Assembly (NCBI GenBank): GCA_016217595.1
Contig: JACRHS010000018.1
Coordinates: 105,096 to 169,095, forward strand
Length of the DNA stretch: 64,000 nt
Direction of reading: 5' to 3'
From: Opitutia bacterium
GTDB taxonomy: Bacteria > Verrucomicrobiota > Verrucomicrobiia > Opitutales > Opitutaceae
Part shown: positions 41,714 to 51,020 of the stretch, one piece after another
How positions within the stretch are numbered: position 1 is the stretch's first letter
Layout of the letters: each line of letters starts with the position of its first letter
Program-made: the position numbers and the translations under genes
The notes under the pieces: model-generated
Databases searched by the model: none
What the model was told of the DNA's origin: nothing
Seen by the model: only the letters and a program-made list of their open reading frames with translations

Positions 41714-42177
41714 CCACCATCGTCGTACTTTTTTTGATCGGGGTGTTGTTGCTCGCGCTGGAGATCGTGGTGCCGGGCGCGATTCTGGGCATTGTCGGCG
41801 GGCTTTTCCTGCTGGGCGGCGTGGGCGTGGCGTTCGCGCATTTCGGCGGGACGGGCGGGGCGCTGGCGCTGACGGGCGCGGTCGCGTTGCTCGGCGTGAC
41901 GGTTTATGCGGAGCTGGTCTGGCTGCCGAAATCCTGGCTCGCGAAACACTTTTCCATGGCGACGACGCTCGATGGCACCAGCCAGCCGCCGCTCGCCCGC
42001 AACGAGGAGGTCGTCGGTCAGACGGCCGTCGCGCAAACCGTGCTCGCGCCCACCGGCTACGTGCAAATTGCCGGGCGGCGTTATGAGGCCTACAGCCAGA
42101 GCGGGCATGCAGAGGTCGGCGCGCAGTTGCGCGTCGTCGGCCTCGACAATTTTCGGGTGATCGTCAGAAAAGTTTAA
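41710..42177 (+). CDS. Short NfeD family protein
   Basis: A 155-residue membrane protein with about three helices and the NfeD OB domain ('[21 protein letters not shown]', '[11 protein letters not shown]'-like end). It overlaps the long NfeD gene by ATGA and precedes floA by 25 bases, a typical nfeD-floA arrangement. Confidence 0.88.
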   Translation: MTTIVVLFLIGVLLLALEIVVPGAILGIVGGLFLLGGVGVAFAHFGGTGGALALTGAVALLGVTVYAELVWLPKSWLAKHFSMATTLDGTSQPPLARNEEVVGQTAVAQTVLAPTGYVQIAGRRYEAYSQSGHAEVGAQLRVVGLDNFRVIVRKV

Positions 42178-42202
42178 TCCTCCAGCTATCTTTTTAAATC
42201 CT

Positions 42203-43207
42203 ATGAATCCATTACTCTGGGCTCTTGTCATCGGTGGTTTGCTGCTCGTGCTGGTCCTCGGCGCGATCGTATTCAGCCTCGTGGGCGCGTACGTGAAGGC
42301 GTTGTTCAACGGCGCCGCCGTGCCCATGTCGAAACTGGTGGCGCTGAAATTCGCGGGCATCCCCTATGGGTTGATCGTCGACGCCCGCATCACGGCGGTG
42401 CGCGCGGGCATCCCGGTCAGCGCGGACCTGATCGCGTCGCACTTTCAGGCGGGCGGCAATGTCGTCCCGACCGTGCAGGCGATCATCGCGGCGAAGAAGG
42501 CCGGCATCGAACTCAACTGGGATCGCGCTTGCGCCATCGACCTTGCGACCAAGGGCTCGGGCAAGAGCGTGATCGAGGCCGTGCGCACCTCAGTTGACCC
42601 GAAGGTGATCGACTGCCCGAACCCCGAGCAGGGGCGCGCCACCATTGATGGTGTGGCGAAGGACGGCATTCAGGTGAAAGTGAAGGCGCGCGTGACCGTG
42701 CGCACCAACCTCGATCGCTTTGTCGGCGGCGCGAAGGAAAACACCATCATCGCCCGCGTGGGCGAAGGCATTGTCACCACAATCGGCGCGGCCGAAAGCT
42801 ATAAGAGCGTGCTCGAAAATCCTGACAGCATTTCCAAGACCGTGCTCGCGCGCGGTCTCGATGCCGGCACCGCATTCGAGATTCTCTCCATCGACATCGC
42901 CGACGTCGACGTGGGCGAAAACGTCGGCGCCAAGCTCCAGGTGGCGCAGGCCGACGCCAACAAGAACATGGCACAGGCGCAGGCGGAAATCCGGCGCGCT
43001 GCGGCCGTGGCGCTCGAGCAGGAAATGAAGGCCAAAACCCAGGAGGCGCAGGCCAAGGTTGTCGAGGCGCAGGCACAGGTGCCGCTCGCTATGGCGGAGG
43101 CGTTTCGCAGCGGCCGCTTGGGCGTGATGGATTACTACAAAATGGAAAACATTCAGTCCGACACGTCGATGCGCTCCAGCATCGCGCACCCGGAAGGAAA
43201 GAAATAA
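42203..43207 (+). CDS. floA: Flotillin-like protein FloA
   Basis: A 334-residue flotillin/SPFH protein (UPF0365). It has an N-terminal membrane hairpin (about 5-35), an SPFH/band 7 domain (about 70-230, '[23 protein letters not shown]') and a coiled-coil end with '[27 protein letters not shown]'. FloA organises membrane microdomains and works with NfeD proteins, whose genes precede it. Confidence 0.93.
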   Translation: MNPLLWALVIGGLLLVLVLGAIVFSLVGAYVKALFNGAAVPMSKLVALKFAGIPYGLIVDARITAVRAGIPVSADLIASHFQAGGNVVPTVQAIIAAKKAGIELNWDRACAIDLATKGSGKSVIEAVRTSVDPKVIDCPNPEQGRATIDGVAKDGIQVKVKARVTVRTNLDRFVGGAKENTIIARVGEGIVTTIGAAESYKSVLENPDSISKTVLARGLDAGTAFEILSIDIADVDVGENVGAKLQVAQADANKNMAQAQAEIRRAAAVALEQEMKAKTQEAQAKVVEAQAQVPLAMAEAFRSGRLGVMDYYKMENIQSDTSMRSSIAHPEGKK

Positions 43208-43330
43208 GGCGGCGCATGGCGGCGGGCTTTAGGCGGTAAGCTTAAAGCCCAGAGGCCAGAAACCATCTCAAACTCCGTCTCCGGCCAACAGCTATTAGCC
43301 TATAGCTTATACGCATAGCCACCAAATGTC

Positions 43331-44002
43331 ATGAAGTGGGCCCTCGAGAATATTCAGGTCATCATCGCTGTTGCCGGTGTGATCGCGTACTGGCTTGCAC
43401 AGCGGCAGCGCGCGCAGCAGGGATTGCCACCGACTGACGAAGATGGCAATCCGTTGCCGCAAACGCCACCACGCTCCGCCACGTTCGAGGAAACCGACGA
43501 CGCTGAGCGCGCCCGCCAAGTGCAGGAGGAGATCCGGCGCAAGATCGCCGAGCGTCGCGGACAGGCCGCGCCACCGCCTCTGCCGCGTGAAACGCCCGCC
43601 GACGCGCCCATTCCGGCTCCTGCGCGTCGTGAGGAGGCGCCGCCGCCCGTCTTTCAAGATCCGGTGGCCGAGATGCTCAAAGAGATTCAGAAGCGTCTCG
43701 CTCCGCAACCAGAGCCGCCACCGCCGGCACCTTCGCCAGTCGATGAAGAGGCGCTCGCCCGCCAGCGGGCACTGGAAGTAAAAATGCAAGCGCTCGAAGT
43801 CGAGCGGCGCGCGACAGAGGAACATGTGGCCGCGCTCGCGACTTCAACCAATTTCATCGCGGATACGGCGGTATCACGTGCAGGTACCGCAGACAGCAAA
43901 GCGCCCGCGGGCTCCTGGCTCGCCGCGCTGCGCGATCCGGAGCAGGCCCGTCGCGCCATCGCCCTTCGCGAGATTCTCGGCCCGCCGGTGGCATTGCGCT
44001 AA
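43331..44002 (+). CDS. Membrane-anchored Pro-rich protein, unknown
   Basis: A 223-residue protein with one N-terminal helix (about 6-23, 'IQVIIAVAGVIAYWLAQ') and a Pro/Glu/Arg-rich rest with helical segments and a C-terminal block 'QARRAIALREILGPPVALR'. That end resembles the short C-terminal motif ('RxAIVLSEILGPPxAxR') seen in many Verrucomicrobia hypothetical proteins. It follows floA and may work with the microdomain genes. Confidence 0.75.
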   Translation: MKWALENIQVIIAVAGVIAYWLAQRQRAQQGLPPTDEDGNPLPQTPPRSATFEETDDAERARQVQEEIRRKIAERRGQAAPPPLPRETPADAPIPAPARREEAPPPVFQDPVAEMLKEIQKRLAPQPEPPPPAPSPVDEEALARQRALEVKMQALEVERRATEEHVAALATSTNFIADTAVSRAGTADSKAPAGSWLAALRDPEQARRAIALREILGPPVALR

Positions 44003-44063
44003 AGCGCGGCGAGGAACAGGGTGACGAGACTGTGCTTGGCTCCTGCGACACGGACTCGGCGCT

Positions 44064-45164
44064 TCAGCGCAGACCGAGAAAACGCGCGAGCGAACTGACG
44101 GCGTCCGCCGCTTTTACGCCGCGTCGCACTTTCCGTGAAACGACCACCAGCCGGCCGCGCGCGCGGTCAGCCTTCGGGTCGACATGCCCCGCCAGCTCGC
44201 AGCCGGCGAGCACCGGCAGGGCATAGTAGCCTCGGACGCGTTTGGCTGCGGGCGTGTACACTTCCCAAGTGTAATCGAATTTCCAAAGACTGCGGGTGAC
44301 GCGGCGGTCGTAGATCAACGGATCGAGCGGCGCGAGCAGCAGTGGCGAAGAGGGCGCCGGCGTGTCGGGTTCGCCGCGGACGCGCTCCAACAGCGGCAAA
44401 TCTTCGCGGAGCAGGTGCAGCACCGGGCCATCGCCCACCCGCACGGGTTGCACGAGATCGGCGACGAACGGAACCTCGGCTTTTTTCAACCACGCCAGAC
44501 GACGCTGGCGCAGGCGGGTGAGCACGAGCCAGCGCGCGCATTCCTCCGGCGAAGGTTCCGGGGAAGCCAGCGTGGCGGCGGGCAGCACGCGCTCCGGCAG
44601 ATCGTAGACGCGGCGGAAATTACGCCGGGAGGAGAGGAGGACGCGGCCGTGGGCGAAGAGTTTTTCCAACACGCCCTTCACGGCGCGACCGCGCAGGCCC
44701 CAGGCGGTCTGGGCGCGGGCATCGTCGTCGATATCGTCGGAGAGCAACGGACCGCGCGCGGCGATTTCGGCGAGGATGCGCTGGGCGAGTTTCTCCTCGG
44801 TGGCGCTGAGCTGGCTGAGATAGCCGCGGGTCTGCGCCTGACGCCGGCGCATGTGCGATAGCAGGTACGGCCAGGCGGCGCGCGGGAAGGCGACGAGGAT
44901 GCCGGCCTCGGGCAGAAAATGTTCGAAGCCAGGGCGCTTCGGCCCGTGGAGAAACGCGTGCAGCGCGCCCTCGCGGTAGTCCGCTACACGGTTGCGCAGG
45001 ATGAGGTCGTGCATGCGACCGCAGACATTGATCGGATCGATCTGCACGTACCCCAAGTGTTCGAGCGCGTCGCCGATGTCGGCGGTCGGCGCATCGAGCC
45101 CGACCGCGCTTCGCATGAAACGGCGCGCCTCGGAGACAGAAAGGGCGAGCACGGCGTTGGGCAT
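44064..45164 (-). CDS. AlkZ/YcaQ-family DNA glycosylase
   Basis: A 366-residue HTH_42 protein. The catalytic QxD motif is seen as Q41-I-D43 in 'LGYVQIDPINVCGR'. Three tandem winged-helix-like parts follow. AlkZ and YcaQ unhook interstrand DNA crosslinks and remove bulky adducts. The gene is single, convergent with the FloA-associated gene. The start is the ATG at 45164. Confidence 0.9.
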   Translation of the reverse strand: MPNAVLALSVSEARRFMRSAVGLDAPTADIGDALEHLGYVQIDPINVCGRMHDLILRNRVADYREGALHAFLHGPKRPGFEHFLPEAGILVAFPRAAWPYLLSHMRRRQAQTRGYLSQLSATEEKLAQRILAEIAARGPLLSDDIDDDARAQTAWGLRGRAVKGVLEKLFAHGRVLLSSRRNFRRVYDLPERVLPAATLASPEPSPEECARWLVLTRLRQRRLAWLKKAEVPFVADLVQPVRVGDGPVLHLLREDLPLLERVRGEPDTPAPSSPLLLAPLDPLIYDRRVTRSLWKFDYTWEVYTPAAKRVRGYYALPVLAGCELAGHVDPKADRARGRLVVVSRKVRRGVKAADAVSSLARFLGLR

Positions 45165-45230
45165 GCCGCCAGCGAATGCGTTCCACGCACCGCCGCAAGC
45201 CGGGCGATGGTGAAATGGCTTCTTTGCTTG

Positions 45231-45304
45231 GCGTAGCGCGGGTCTTCAGACCGCGCCGAATGTGCTGCTACGCGATTGGGTGCGGGCTGAAGCGCCGCAT
45301 TACA
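45231..45304. repeat. Palindromic repeat, family B
   Basis: Starts GCGTAGCGCGG-gtCTTCAGACCGCGC and ends with GTGCGGGCTGAAGCGCCGC, as in 26118-26191. It lies between the AlkZ-like start and the small ORF. Confidence 0.6.
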
Positions 45305-45335
45305 TAGAAGGATGTTTCGGTGGGGCAGGCGGCGC

Positions 45336-45446
45336 TTACTCCGGCTTCCAGTTGGCGTAGTCGAGATGCAGCTGGTCGAACCAGCGCAGCGGACGGTGGC
45401 CGCGCAGCCAGGAGGAAAAACGATGGAAAAGGCGGTGGGTTCTCAT
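45336..45446 (-). CDS. Possible small basic protein after ECF sigma
   Basis: A 36-codon frame from the ATG at 45446: positively charged N-terminus, then 'LRGHRPLRWFDQLHLDYANW'. It lies 83 bases after the ECF sigma gene on the same strand. No family recognised. It could be a small partner of the sigma or a chance frame. Confidence 0.3.
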   Translation of the reverse strand: MRTHRLFHRFSSWLRGHRPLRWFDQLHLDYANWKPE

Positions 45447-45529
45447 GGTGCTGGGTGGTGTAGGTGTTGGGTGCTTGTGGGTGGAAAAATGTTCCGTGCA
45501 GGTGTGGCCATGACTGGCGGGCGGTGCGG

Positions 45530-46255
45530 TCACGCGCTCGCACACGCCGGGTTCCAGGCGCTGCGGGTGGGCAGCAAGTAGTCGGTGCCGGCGGCATCGG
45601 GCGCGAACTCCGGGCAGTTGGCGGCGAGCTGCGCGCGCAGGCGTTCGCGGGCGCGCGCGATGCGGCTTTTCACCGTGCCGACATTGATGCCCAGCGAAGT
45701 GGCGATCTCCTCGTAGGAGAGATGCAGAAAATTGCGCAGCGTGAGGATTTCGCGATGGCGTTCGTCCAGTTGCTCCAGACAGCTCGCGATGAGTTGCGAG
45801 AATTCGTCGGTCACGGCGCTGCGCGCGGGATCGTGACTCTCGACCGCGACAACATCCGCGAACGTGGCGCGGGTATCATCGCTCAGCGGGCAATCGAGCG
45901 AGAAGGTGGTGTGCCGGCGGCGGCGAAAAAAATACCAGTAGCGGTTGCGCGCGAGATTCACCGCGATGCGGTAGAGCCACGTGGCGAGCGATGAGTCGCC
46001 GCGAAACCGCGCGAGCCCGCGGTAGGCGCGGATGAAGGTGTCTTGCGTGATTTCCTCGGCGTCGCCCTGGTTGTGTAGAATGCCGAGAGCGAGCGCGTGG
46101 ATTTTTCCGCGGTGGCGCAGGATGATCTCGGTGAAGGCGGACTCGTCGCCCGCATTGAAGCGACGCACCAGCTCCCGGTCATGCTCGGCGGCGCTGGCGG
46201 ATTTCTGTTGCTGGGGGGTGAGAGCGGACGCGGCGACTTGGAGGGTGGTGGTCAT
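45530..46255 (-). CDS. ECF sigma factor (RpoE-like), not of the Cnr-type pair
   Basis: A 241-residue sigma factor: region 2 'AEEITQDTFIRAYRGLARF' and 'WLYRIAVNLARNRYWYF', region 4 'LSYEEIATSLGINVGTVKSRIARARERL'. It is longer than the other two sigma genes and has a Ser/Gln-rich N-terminus and a C-terminal extension. No membrane anti-sigma is adjacent. The start is the ATG at 46255; a long hairpin lies upstream (46301-46356). Confidence 0.92.
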   Translation of the reverse strand: MTTTLQVAASALTPQQQKSASAAEHDRELVRRFNAGDESAFTEIILRHRGKIHALALGILHNQGDAEEITQDTFIRAYRGLARFRGDSSLATWLYRIAVNLARNRYWYFFRRRRHTTFSLDCPLSDDTRATFADVVAVESHDPARSAVTDEFSQLIASCLEQLDERHREILTLRNFLHLSYEEIATSLGINVGTVKSRIARARERLRAQLAANCPEFAPDAAGTDYLLPTRSAWNPACASA

Positions 46256-46300
46256 GAGGTGGCGGGATTTGCCCGTTCTGTTGCCAGCCTCATGCCAAGC

Positions 46301-46356
46301 CGGGGTGGGAAATTTTAACCCACGCCCGGGCAAGGGCTAAAATTTCCGCCACCCCG
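46301..46356. terminator. Long hairpin between OPT transporter and ECF sigma genes
   Basis: Left arm CGGGGTGGGAAATTTTA, right arm TAAAATTTCCGCCACCCCG (2-base bulge), with a 20-base loop holding GCCCGGGC. It lies just after the OPT gene's stop on the minus strand, so it could end OPT transcription; it also lies in the sigma gene's leader. Confidence 0.5.
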
Positions 46357-46443
46357 CAACGGGGGCGATGGTGTCGTGCAAACTGCCCGAGCCGGTTGGC
46401 GCGTCCGTGCAGGTTGCACGGTGGCGCGCCCCGGTCGGCCGCG

Positions 46444-48288
46444 TCACTTCGCGAGCACGCCGAAGACGATGAGCAACGCGATCACGATGCCCATGAGACT
46501 CTCGCCGGCGATGAGGCCGGAGGCCACGGGGACCACGGTTTTTTCGGCGAACGCGGGCCGCTTGCGGCGGAGCAGTTCGGCGATGGCTGCGCCGAGAAAC
46601 ATCGCGATGCAGTTGCTGCCCGGGATCACCATCGCGATGCCGAGTCCGGAGGGCGACGGCACGAGCGGGCGCAGTTTTTTCGGCGCGAATTTCTCGAAGA
46701 GCGCGAGCGCCACGCCGAGGGCCAGTCCGACGAAGATGGCGGTGCGCGCAGTCGGATGGAGCGCGGAGACGCCGCCGGAAAACGCCTTGGACACGCCGGC
46801 CCAGACCACGCACGCCGGCGCGGGCCAGGTCTCGCCACCGAGCACGCTCGGGTCGGGCAGGATGAGATTGAACGCCGGCACGACCACCGCCGCGCCCGCC
46901 AGCACGCCGAAGAGTTGCGCGTAGAATTGATGCCGCGGTTTTGCGCCGAGGAGCCAGCCGGTCTTGAGCGTGGTCAACAGGTCGGCGGCGTGCAGGCCGA
47001 TGCCGCCGGTGACGTTGGCCGACATGATATTGCCGGAGAGATTGCCCGGCGTGATCACGCCGAAGAGGAGCTGCGTGACCGGGCCGAGCGCCTTGGTGGG
47101 CGTCACGTCGGTTTCGCCCGTGACGCGTGCGGCGACGAAACCCATCAGCACGGCGAGCGGCACGGCGATGAGCCCGGCCCAGAACGGCACCTGAAAGAGC
47201 CACGCCATCAACACCACGACCAGGGGCGAGAGCACCACGAAGCCCGCGGGAAACCACCAGTCGGGACACTCCACCGCGGCGATGCCGGTGTCGTTGGCCG
47301 CGCCTTTTTTGAACACCCGCGCCAGGCCGGTGATCGAGCGCCCGACGCTGCGATAGTCGAAGAGAAACGAGGTGAGCCCGGAGGCGACGAGGATTGCCGC
47401 ACCCGGCCAGAGCGTCCAGGCCACGATCGCCTTGTAACTTACGGTGCTGATGATCCCCTGGGCCAGCAGCGTGGGTGCGAGCACGGCGTAGGTGAGCAGG
47501 CCGCCGAGGAGCAGCGACCAGCCGGTGCGGAAGCTCATCAACGCGCCGCCGCCGATCAGCACGACCTCGGCTTTGAACGCGAGCGTCCATTCGGCCAGCG
47601 CCCGGCCCGCGAGCGTCACCGGCAGACCGATGGTCGTGGGAATGATGTGCCAGGCATCGCGCAGCCACGCGACCACGGCGCCGAAGATGCCGGCGAGCGC
47701 GAGCCAGGTGGCTTTGCTTTTGCCGCCTGCGGAGGCGTCGTGGATCGAGCGAATGGTTTCTGCGGTGGCGGTGCCGGTGGGGAAGGCGAGTCCTTCCTGG
47801 TTGATCAACTGCCGCTTGATCGGAATGGCGGCGAAGACGCCGAGCGCGGCGATGACGGCGAACCAGACGATCATCGGGATGAACGGCGGCCGCACCGAGG
47901 TGACCATGAGCAGCGCGCCAAACGCCGCCATGTTGCCGCCGCCGGTCATGTAACCCGCGCCCGAGGCCACGGTGGTGAGGGCGTTGTTTTCGAGTGCGCC
48001 GAGCGGCCGCCGCACGAGCCGGAGCGACTGCAACGCCTGGAACGTACCCATCGCGAGGATGCACGCGGTGAGGGTCACGCCCATGCTCCAGCCGGTTTTG
48101 AAAAACACGTAGAGGTTGGAGAGGCACATGGCCGCGCCGATGACCATGCCGACGATGACGGCGCGCACGGTGAGATTGGCCTCGTTGGGGCGATACGTGT
48201 TTTGCAACCAATCGGACTCGCGGTCGGACGGCGCGGACGTTGGGGGAGGAACAGCAGGACCGGGCGCGGGAGTGGATGGTGAGGACAT
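46444..48288 (-). CDS. OPT family oligopeptide transporter
   Basis: A 614-residue polytopic inner-membrane protein with about 14-16 hydrophobic segments and a Pro/Ser-rich cytoplasmic N-terminus. 'NEANLTVRAVIVGMVIGAAMCLSNLYVFFKTG' and 'ENNALTTVASGAGYMTGGGNMAA' fit the OPT family, which imports peptides or metal-siderophore complexes by proton symport. Substrate unknown. Confidence 0.92.
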   Translation of the reverse strand: MSSPSTPAPGPAVPPPTSAPSDRESDWLQNTYRPNEANLTVRAVIVGMVIGAAMCLSNLYVFFKTGWSMGVTLTACILAMGTFQALQSLRLVRRPLGALENNALTTVASGAGYMTGGGNMAAFGALLMVTSVRPPFIPMIVWFAVIAALGVFAAIPIKRQLINQEGLAFPTGTATAETIRSIHDASAGGKSKATWLALAGIFGAVVAWLRDAWHIIPTTIGLPVTLAGRALAEWTLAFKAEVVLIGGGALMSFRTGWSLLLGGLLTYAVLAPTLLAQGIISTVSYKAIVAWTLWPGAAILVASGLTSFLFDYRSVGRSITGLARVFKKGAANDTGIAAVECPDWWFPAGFVVLSPLVVVLMAWLFQVPFWAGLIAVPLAVLMGFVAARVTGETDVTPTKALGPVTQLLFGVITPGNLSGNIMSANVTGGIGLHAADLLTTLKTGWLLGAKPRHQFYAQLFGVLAGAAVVVPAFNLILPDPSVLGGETWPAPACVVWAGVSKAFSGGVSALHPTARTAIFVGLALGVALALFEKFAPKKLRPLVPSPSGLGIAMVIPGSNCIAMFLGAAIAELLRRKRPAFAEKTVVPVASGLIAGESLMGIVIALLIVFGVLAK

Positions 48289-48389
48289 CGGTTATTGGGG
48301 AAGAAAAACACGGGCGCCGGAGTGCGTGCCTCCGGCGGCGGCCAGCGCACCACGGGGCTATCCGGCTGGCAAGGGGTTTGTCGGCGCGG

Positions 48390-49364
48390 CTACAGCCCGA
48401 GCATGAAGTTGAGCGTGCGGTCGGATTCGCCGGGCAGGGGCTCGTGCTGGAAATCGGGGTAGATCACGAGGTCCTTCTTGGCGGTGATTTTGTTGTAGGC
48501 GGCGAATTGCGAGCTGGGCGGGCAGATCGGGTCCATGAGTCCCGTGTACATCAGCACTTCGGCGCGGATGCGCGGCGCGAGGTGCTGGCAATCGATGTAG
48601 CCGAGCTTGGTGAACACCTCGTCTTCGCGCTCGTGCCGCGGATCGAAACGTCGGAAGTAGCCGCGCAATTCCTCGTAGGCGTCCTTGGCGAGATCCATCT
48701 CCCAGACGCGGCGGTAATCGCAGAGGAAGGGGAACAACGCGGCGGCGCGCTTGATGCGGGGCTCGAGCGCGGCGCAGGCGAGCGTGAGCCCGCCGCCTTG
48801 CGAGTCGCCGCGGGCGCCGACGCGCGTCGCATCGACCTCGGGCAGACGCATCACCACGCGGGCGAGCTGCGCGGTATCGAGGAAGATTTGCCGGTAAAGC
48901 AGTTTGCGCGCATCGGGGTCGTCGAGTCCGCGGATGATCTGGCCGTGATGGGTGTTGCCCAGCACGCCGCCGCGATCCTCGGAGCGTCCGCCCTGGCCGC
49001 GGCAATCCATCGCCGCCACACAAAGCCCTTCGCTCACAAACGGCAACTTGGTCGACCAGTCGCCGCTGCTGCCGGTGTAACCGTGAAACATGAGCACCGC
49101 GGGGTGCTTCGTACCGTCGCGTCCGGCATTTTTCGGACGCAGATATTTGGCGTAGATGCGCGCGCCGCCCACGCCGGTGAACCACAGGTCGAAGCACTCG
49201 GCGTGGCGGGTGGCCAGAACGGGATTGGGGCGCAATTCCGGTTGCGGATCGGTGGCGTCGAGCTCGCGCAGCGCGGCGGCCCAGTAAGCGTCGAAATCGG
49301 CCGGACGCGGGTTGCGTCCCTGATATTGGAGAAGTTCCGGGAGGGGTTTGTCGATGAGAGGCAT
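48390..49364 (-). CDS. CE7-family acetyl xylan esterase / cephalosporin-C deacetylase
   Basis: A 324-residue alpha/beta hydrolase. The CE7 signatures are present: RGQ at 122-124 ('DCRGQGG'), the nucleophile S188 in 'RGDSQGG', the acid in 'GLMDPICPP' and the His in 'DFQHEPLPG'. These enzymes remove acetyl groups from xylo-oligosaccharides and related small esters. No signal peptide, so it acts in the cytoplasm. Confidence 0.92.
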   Translation of the reverse strand: MPLIDKPLPELLQYQGRNPRPADFDAYWAAALRELDATDPQPELRPNPVLATRHAECFDLWFTGVGGARIYAKYLRPKNAGRDGTKHPAVLMFHGYTGSSGDWSTKLPFVSEGLCVAAMDCRGQGGRSEDRGGVLGNTHHGQIIRGLDDPDARKLLYRQIFLDTAQLARVVMRLPEVDATRVGARGDSQGGGLTLACAALEPRIKRAAALFPFLCDYRRVWEMDLAKDAYEELRGYFRRFDPRHEREDEVFTKLGYIDCQHLAPRIRAEVLMYTGLMDPICPPSSQFAAYNKITAKKDLVIYPDFQHEPLPGESDRTLNFMLGL

Positions 49365-49412
49365 GGCGGAAAAGATATCTGCGAAATGCCGGAGCCGGCC
49401 GTCTGCGCCAAC

Positions 49413-50201
49413 TCAAAACACACGCACCAACGAGCGCGGTCCGGCGTCGAGCGCGGTCGTGGCGTCGGCGCCAGCCAGCCGGCGGAGCAGCGCGCCGCGG
49501 CGGTCAAACACGCCGATGCCGCCGCCCGCGAGCAGCGCGTAGTATTCGCCGGTTTCGCCGTTGCAACCGAGCGTGACCGCGACGACCTCGGCGGCGAGCG
49601 GCGCCAACGTGGTCCACGTGCCGTCGGGGGCGATTTCGATCAGTTGCGCCGGGGTTGTGGTAAGCAGGGCGACGAACCGGTCGCGCGTGTGATCGAACGC
49701 GAGCCCGCGCAGCGGTGCGGGCGGTTGCGGTGTGAGCGCGAGGACGCGGAGGAAGTTTCCCTCCAACGAAAACTCCCAAAGTTCGGGCTGCAGCAGATGG
49801 GCGGCAAACAGATGCCGGTCCCTGGGCCGCACGGCGAGATCGGCGGGCAGCGCCAGCTCCGCCGGCAGCATCCACTCGCGCACGTAGCGGTTTTCGCCGC
49901 GTTTGCAGATGCGGATGCGGCGATACGGCTCCACGCGAAGAATGAGGAAGTCGGTGTTGAAATCGTAGGCGATGCCGACGACGTATTCGCCAGGAGCAAC
50001 CCGGCCGGGCAGGGCGGTGCTGGGGGCGCTCGCATCGGTGGCGAGATCGAGCACCGACTGGGGCGCGGCGGGCGTCCAGGCGTAGACGTGACCCGGGCCG
50101 GGCGAGTGACAGCCGGCGAGAGCGCCGAACAAGGCGGTTACGAACGCGGCGGCTAGTTTTCGCGTTGCCCTTCCGCGGGCGCGGCATGTGAGTCGTGGCA
50201 T
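49413..50201 (-). CDS. Lipoprotein with beta-propeller-like repeats
   Basis: A 262-residue protein with a lipobox ('LFGALAGC'). The mature part consists of repeated beta-strand blocks ('LPGRVAPGEYVVGIAYDFNTD', 'RLEG...FLRVLALT', 'GLAFDHTRDRFVALL'), like the NHL/6-bladed beta-propeller class. No catalytic motif. Its ATG at 50201 overlaps head to head with the start of the divergent phosphorylase gene. Confidence 0.72.
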   Translation of the reverse strand: MPRLTCRARGRATRKLAAAFVTALFGALAGCHSPGPGHVYAWTPAAPQSVLDLATDASAPSTALPGRVAPGEYVVGIAYDFNTDFLILRVEPYRRIRICKRGENRYVREWMLPAELALPADLAVRPRDRHLFAAHLLQPELWEFSLEGNFLRVLALTPQPPAPLRGLAFDHTRDRFVALLTTTPAQLIEIAPDGTWTTLAPLAAEVVAVTLGCNGETGEYYALLAGGGIGVFDRRGALLRRLAGADATTALDAGPRSLVRVF

Positions 50202-50898
50202 GAAAGTCGCATTCATCAGCGGTACGAGCATTGTGAACTCCGACCTTTTTGCGACATGGGAAGTGCGCACCATCGAGACGGCTTACGGCCCGGTGACGTA
50301 CAAGGCGCGCGGGGAGCAGGCATTGATCAACCGGCACGGTTACGCGTTCCCGCTGCCGCCGCATAGCATCAATTACCGCGCCAACATCCGCGCACTCGTC
50401 GATCTCGGCTTTCGCGACATCGTGTCGCTCAACTCGGTGGGTTCGCTCAAGGCCGCGTTGCCGCCGGGGACGTTCGTCTCGTGTAGCGACTACGTGGGCC
50501 TGCAACAGGGCCCGGCGACATTTTTCGACCGCGAGCTCAAGGGCGGCGCGCCCGGCATCGCCAACAACCTCATCCCGCTGCTGGTGGAAAAACTCGCGCC
50601 GGAGTTCACCATCCACACCGGCAAAGTCTACGTGCAGATGCGCGGGCCACGGTTCGAGACCAAGGCGGAGATTCGCATCGTGAAAGAGTGGGGCGACGTC
50701 ATCGGCATGACCGCCGCGCACGAGGCCGACCTGTGCACGGAGCTCGGGTTGAATTACAACAGCCTCGCGCTGATCGACAATTTTGCCAACGGGCTCGAAG
50801 GCACGGAGGTCGACTTCGCGAAATTCAAGGAACTCGTCCGCGCCAACCAGCAGCGCGTGAATCGGCTCTTCGCGCGGATGCTGGAAATTTTGGGCTGA
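50200..50898 (+). CDS. MTAP-like purine nucleoside phosphorylase
   Basis: A 232-residue PNP/MTAP-family phosphorylase. 'AFISGTSI', 'SLNSVGSLKAALPPGTFV', 'QMRGPRFETKAE' and 'VIGMTAAHEADLCTELGLNYN' are the family blocks for phosphate, base and ribose binding. It cleaves methylthioadenosine or a purine nucleoside. The ATG at 50200 is used; a GTG lies 12 bases before it. Confidence 0.87.
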   Translation: MKVAFISGTSIVNSDLFATWEVRTIETAYGPVTYKARGEQALINRHGYAFPLPPHSINYRANIRALVDLGFRDIVSLNSVGSLKAALPPGTFVSCSDYVGLQQGPATFFDRELKGGAPGIANNLIPLLVEKLAPEFTIHTGKVYVQMRGPRFETKAEIRIVKEWGDVIGMTAAHEADLCTELGLNYNSLALIDNFANGLEGTEVDFAKFKELVRANQQRVNRLFARMLEILG

Positions 50899-50901
50899 AG
50901 G

Positions 50902-51011
50902 TTGCCACCACGAAAGACGCGAAAGACACGAAAGTCGGGCGGGTTCGCCGAACCCCGCCTATGACCAAGTGCGATTTTCATTTTCGTGCCTTTCGTGGGT
51001 TTCGTGGTCAA
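50902..51011. repeat. Interspersed inverted repeat, family D (CACGAAAG)
   Basis: Left arm made of CACGAAAGACGCGAAAGACA-type units, right arm the inverted TTTCGTGGGTTTCGTGG-type units, with an inner hairpin GGGTTC-gcc-GAACCC at 50941-50955. Such CACGAAAG repeats are familiar in Verrucomicrobia and Planctomycetes intergenic regions. Lies between the phosphorylase and oxidoreductase genes. Confidence 0.65.
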
Positions 51012-51020
51012 TTTTCATCC

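Noticed and set aside
46396..48282. Plus-strand frame of about 628 codons over the OPT gene
   Set aside because: Charged His/Asp/Arg-rich shadow of a polytopic membrane protein gene.
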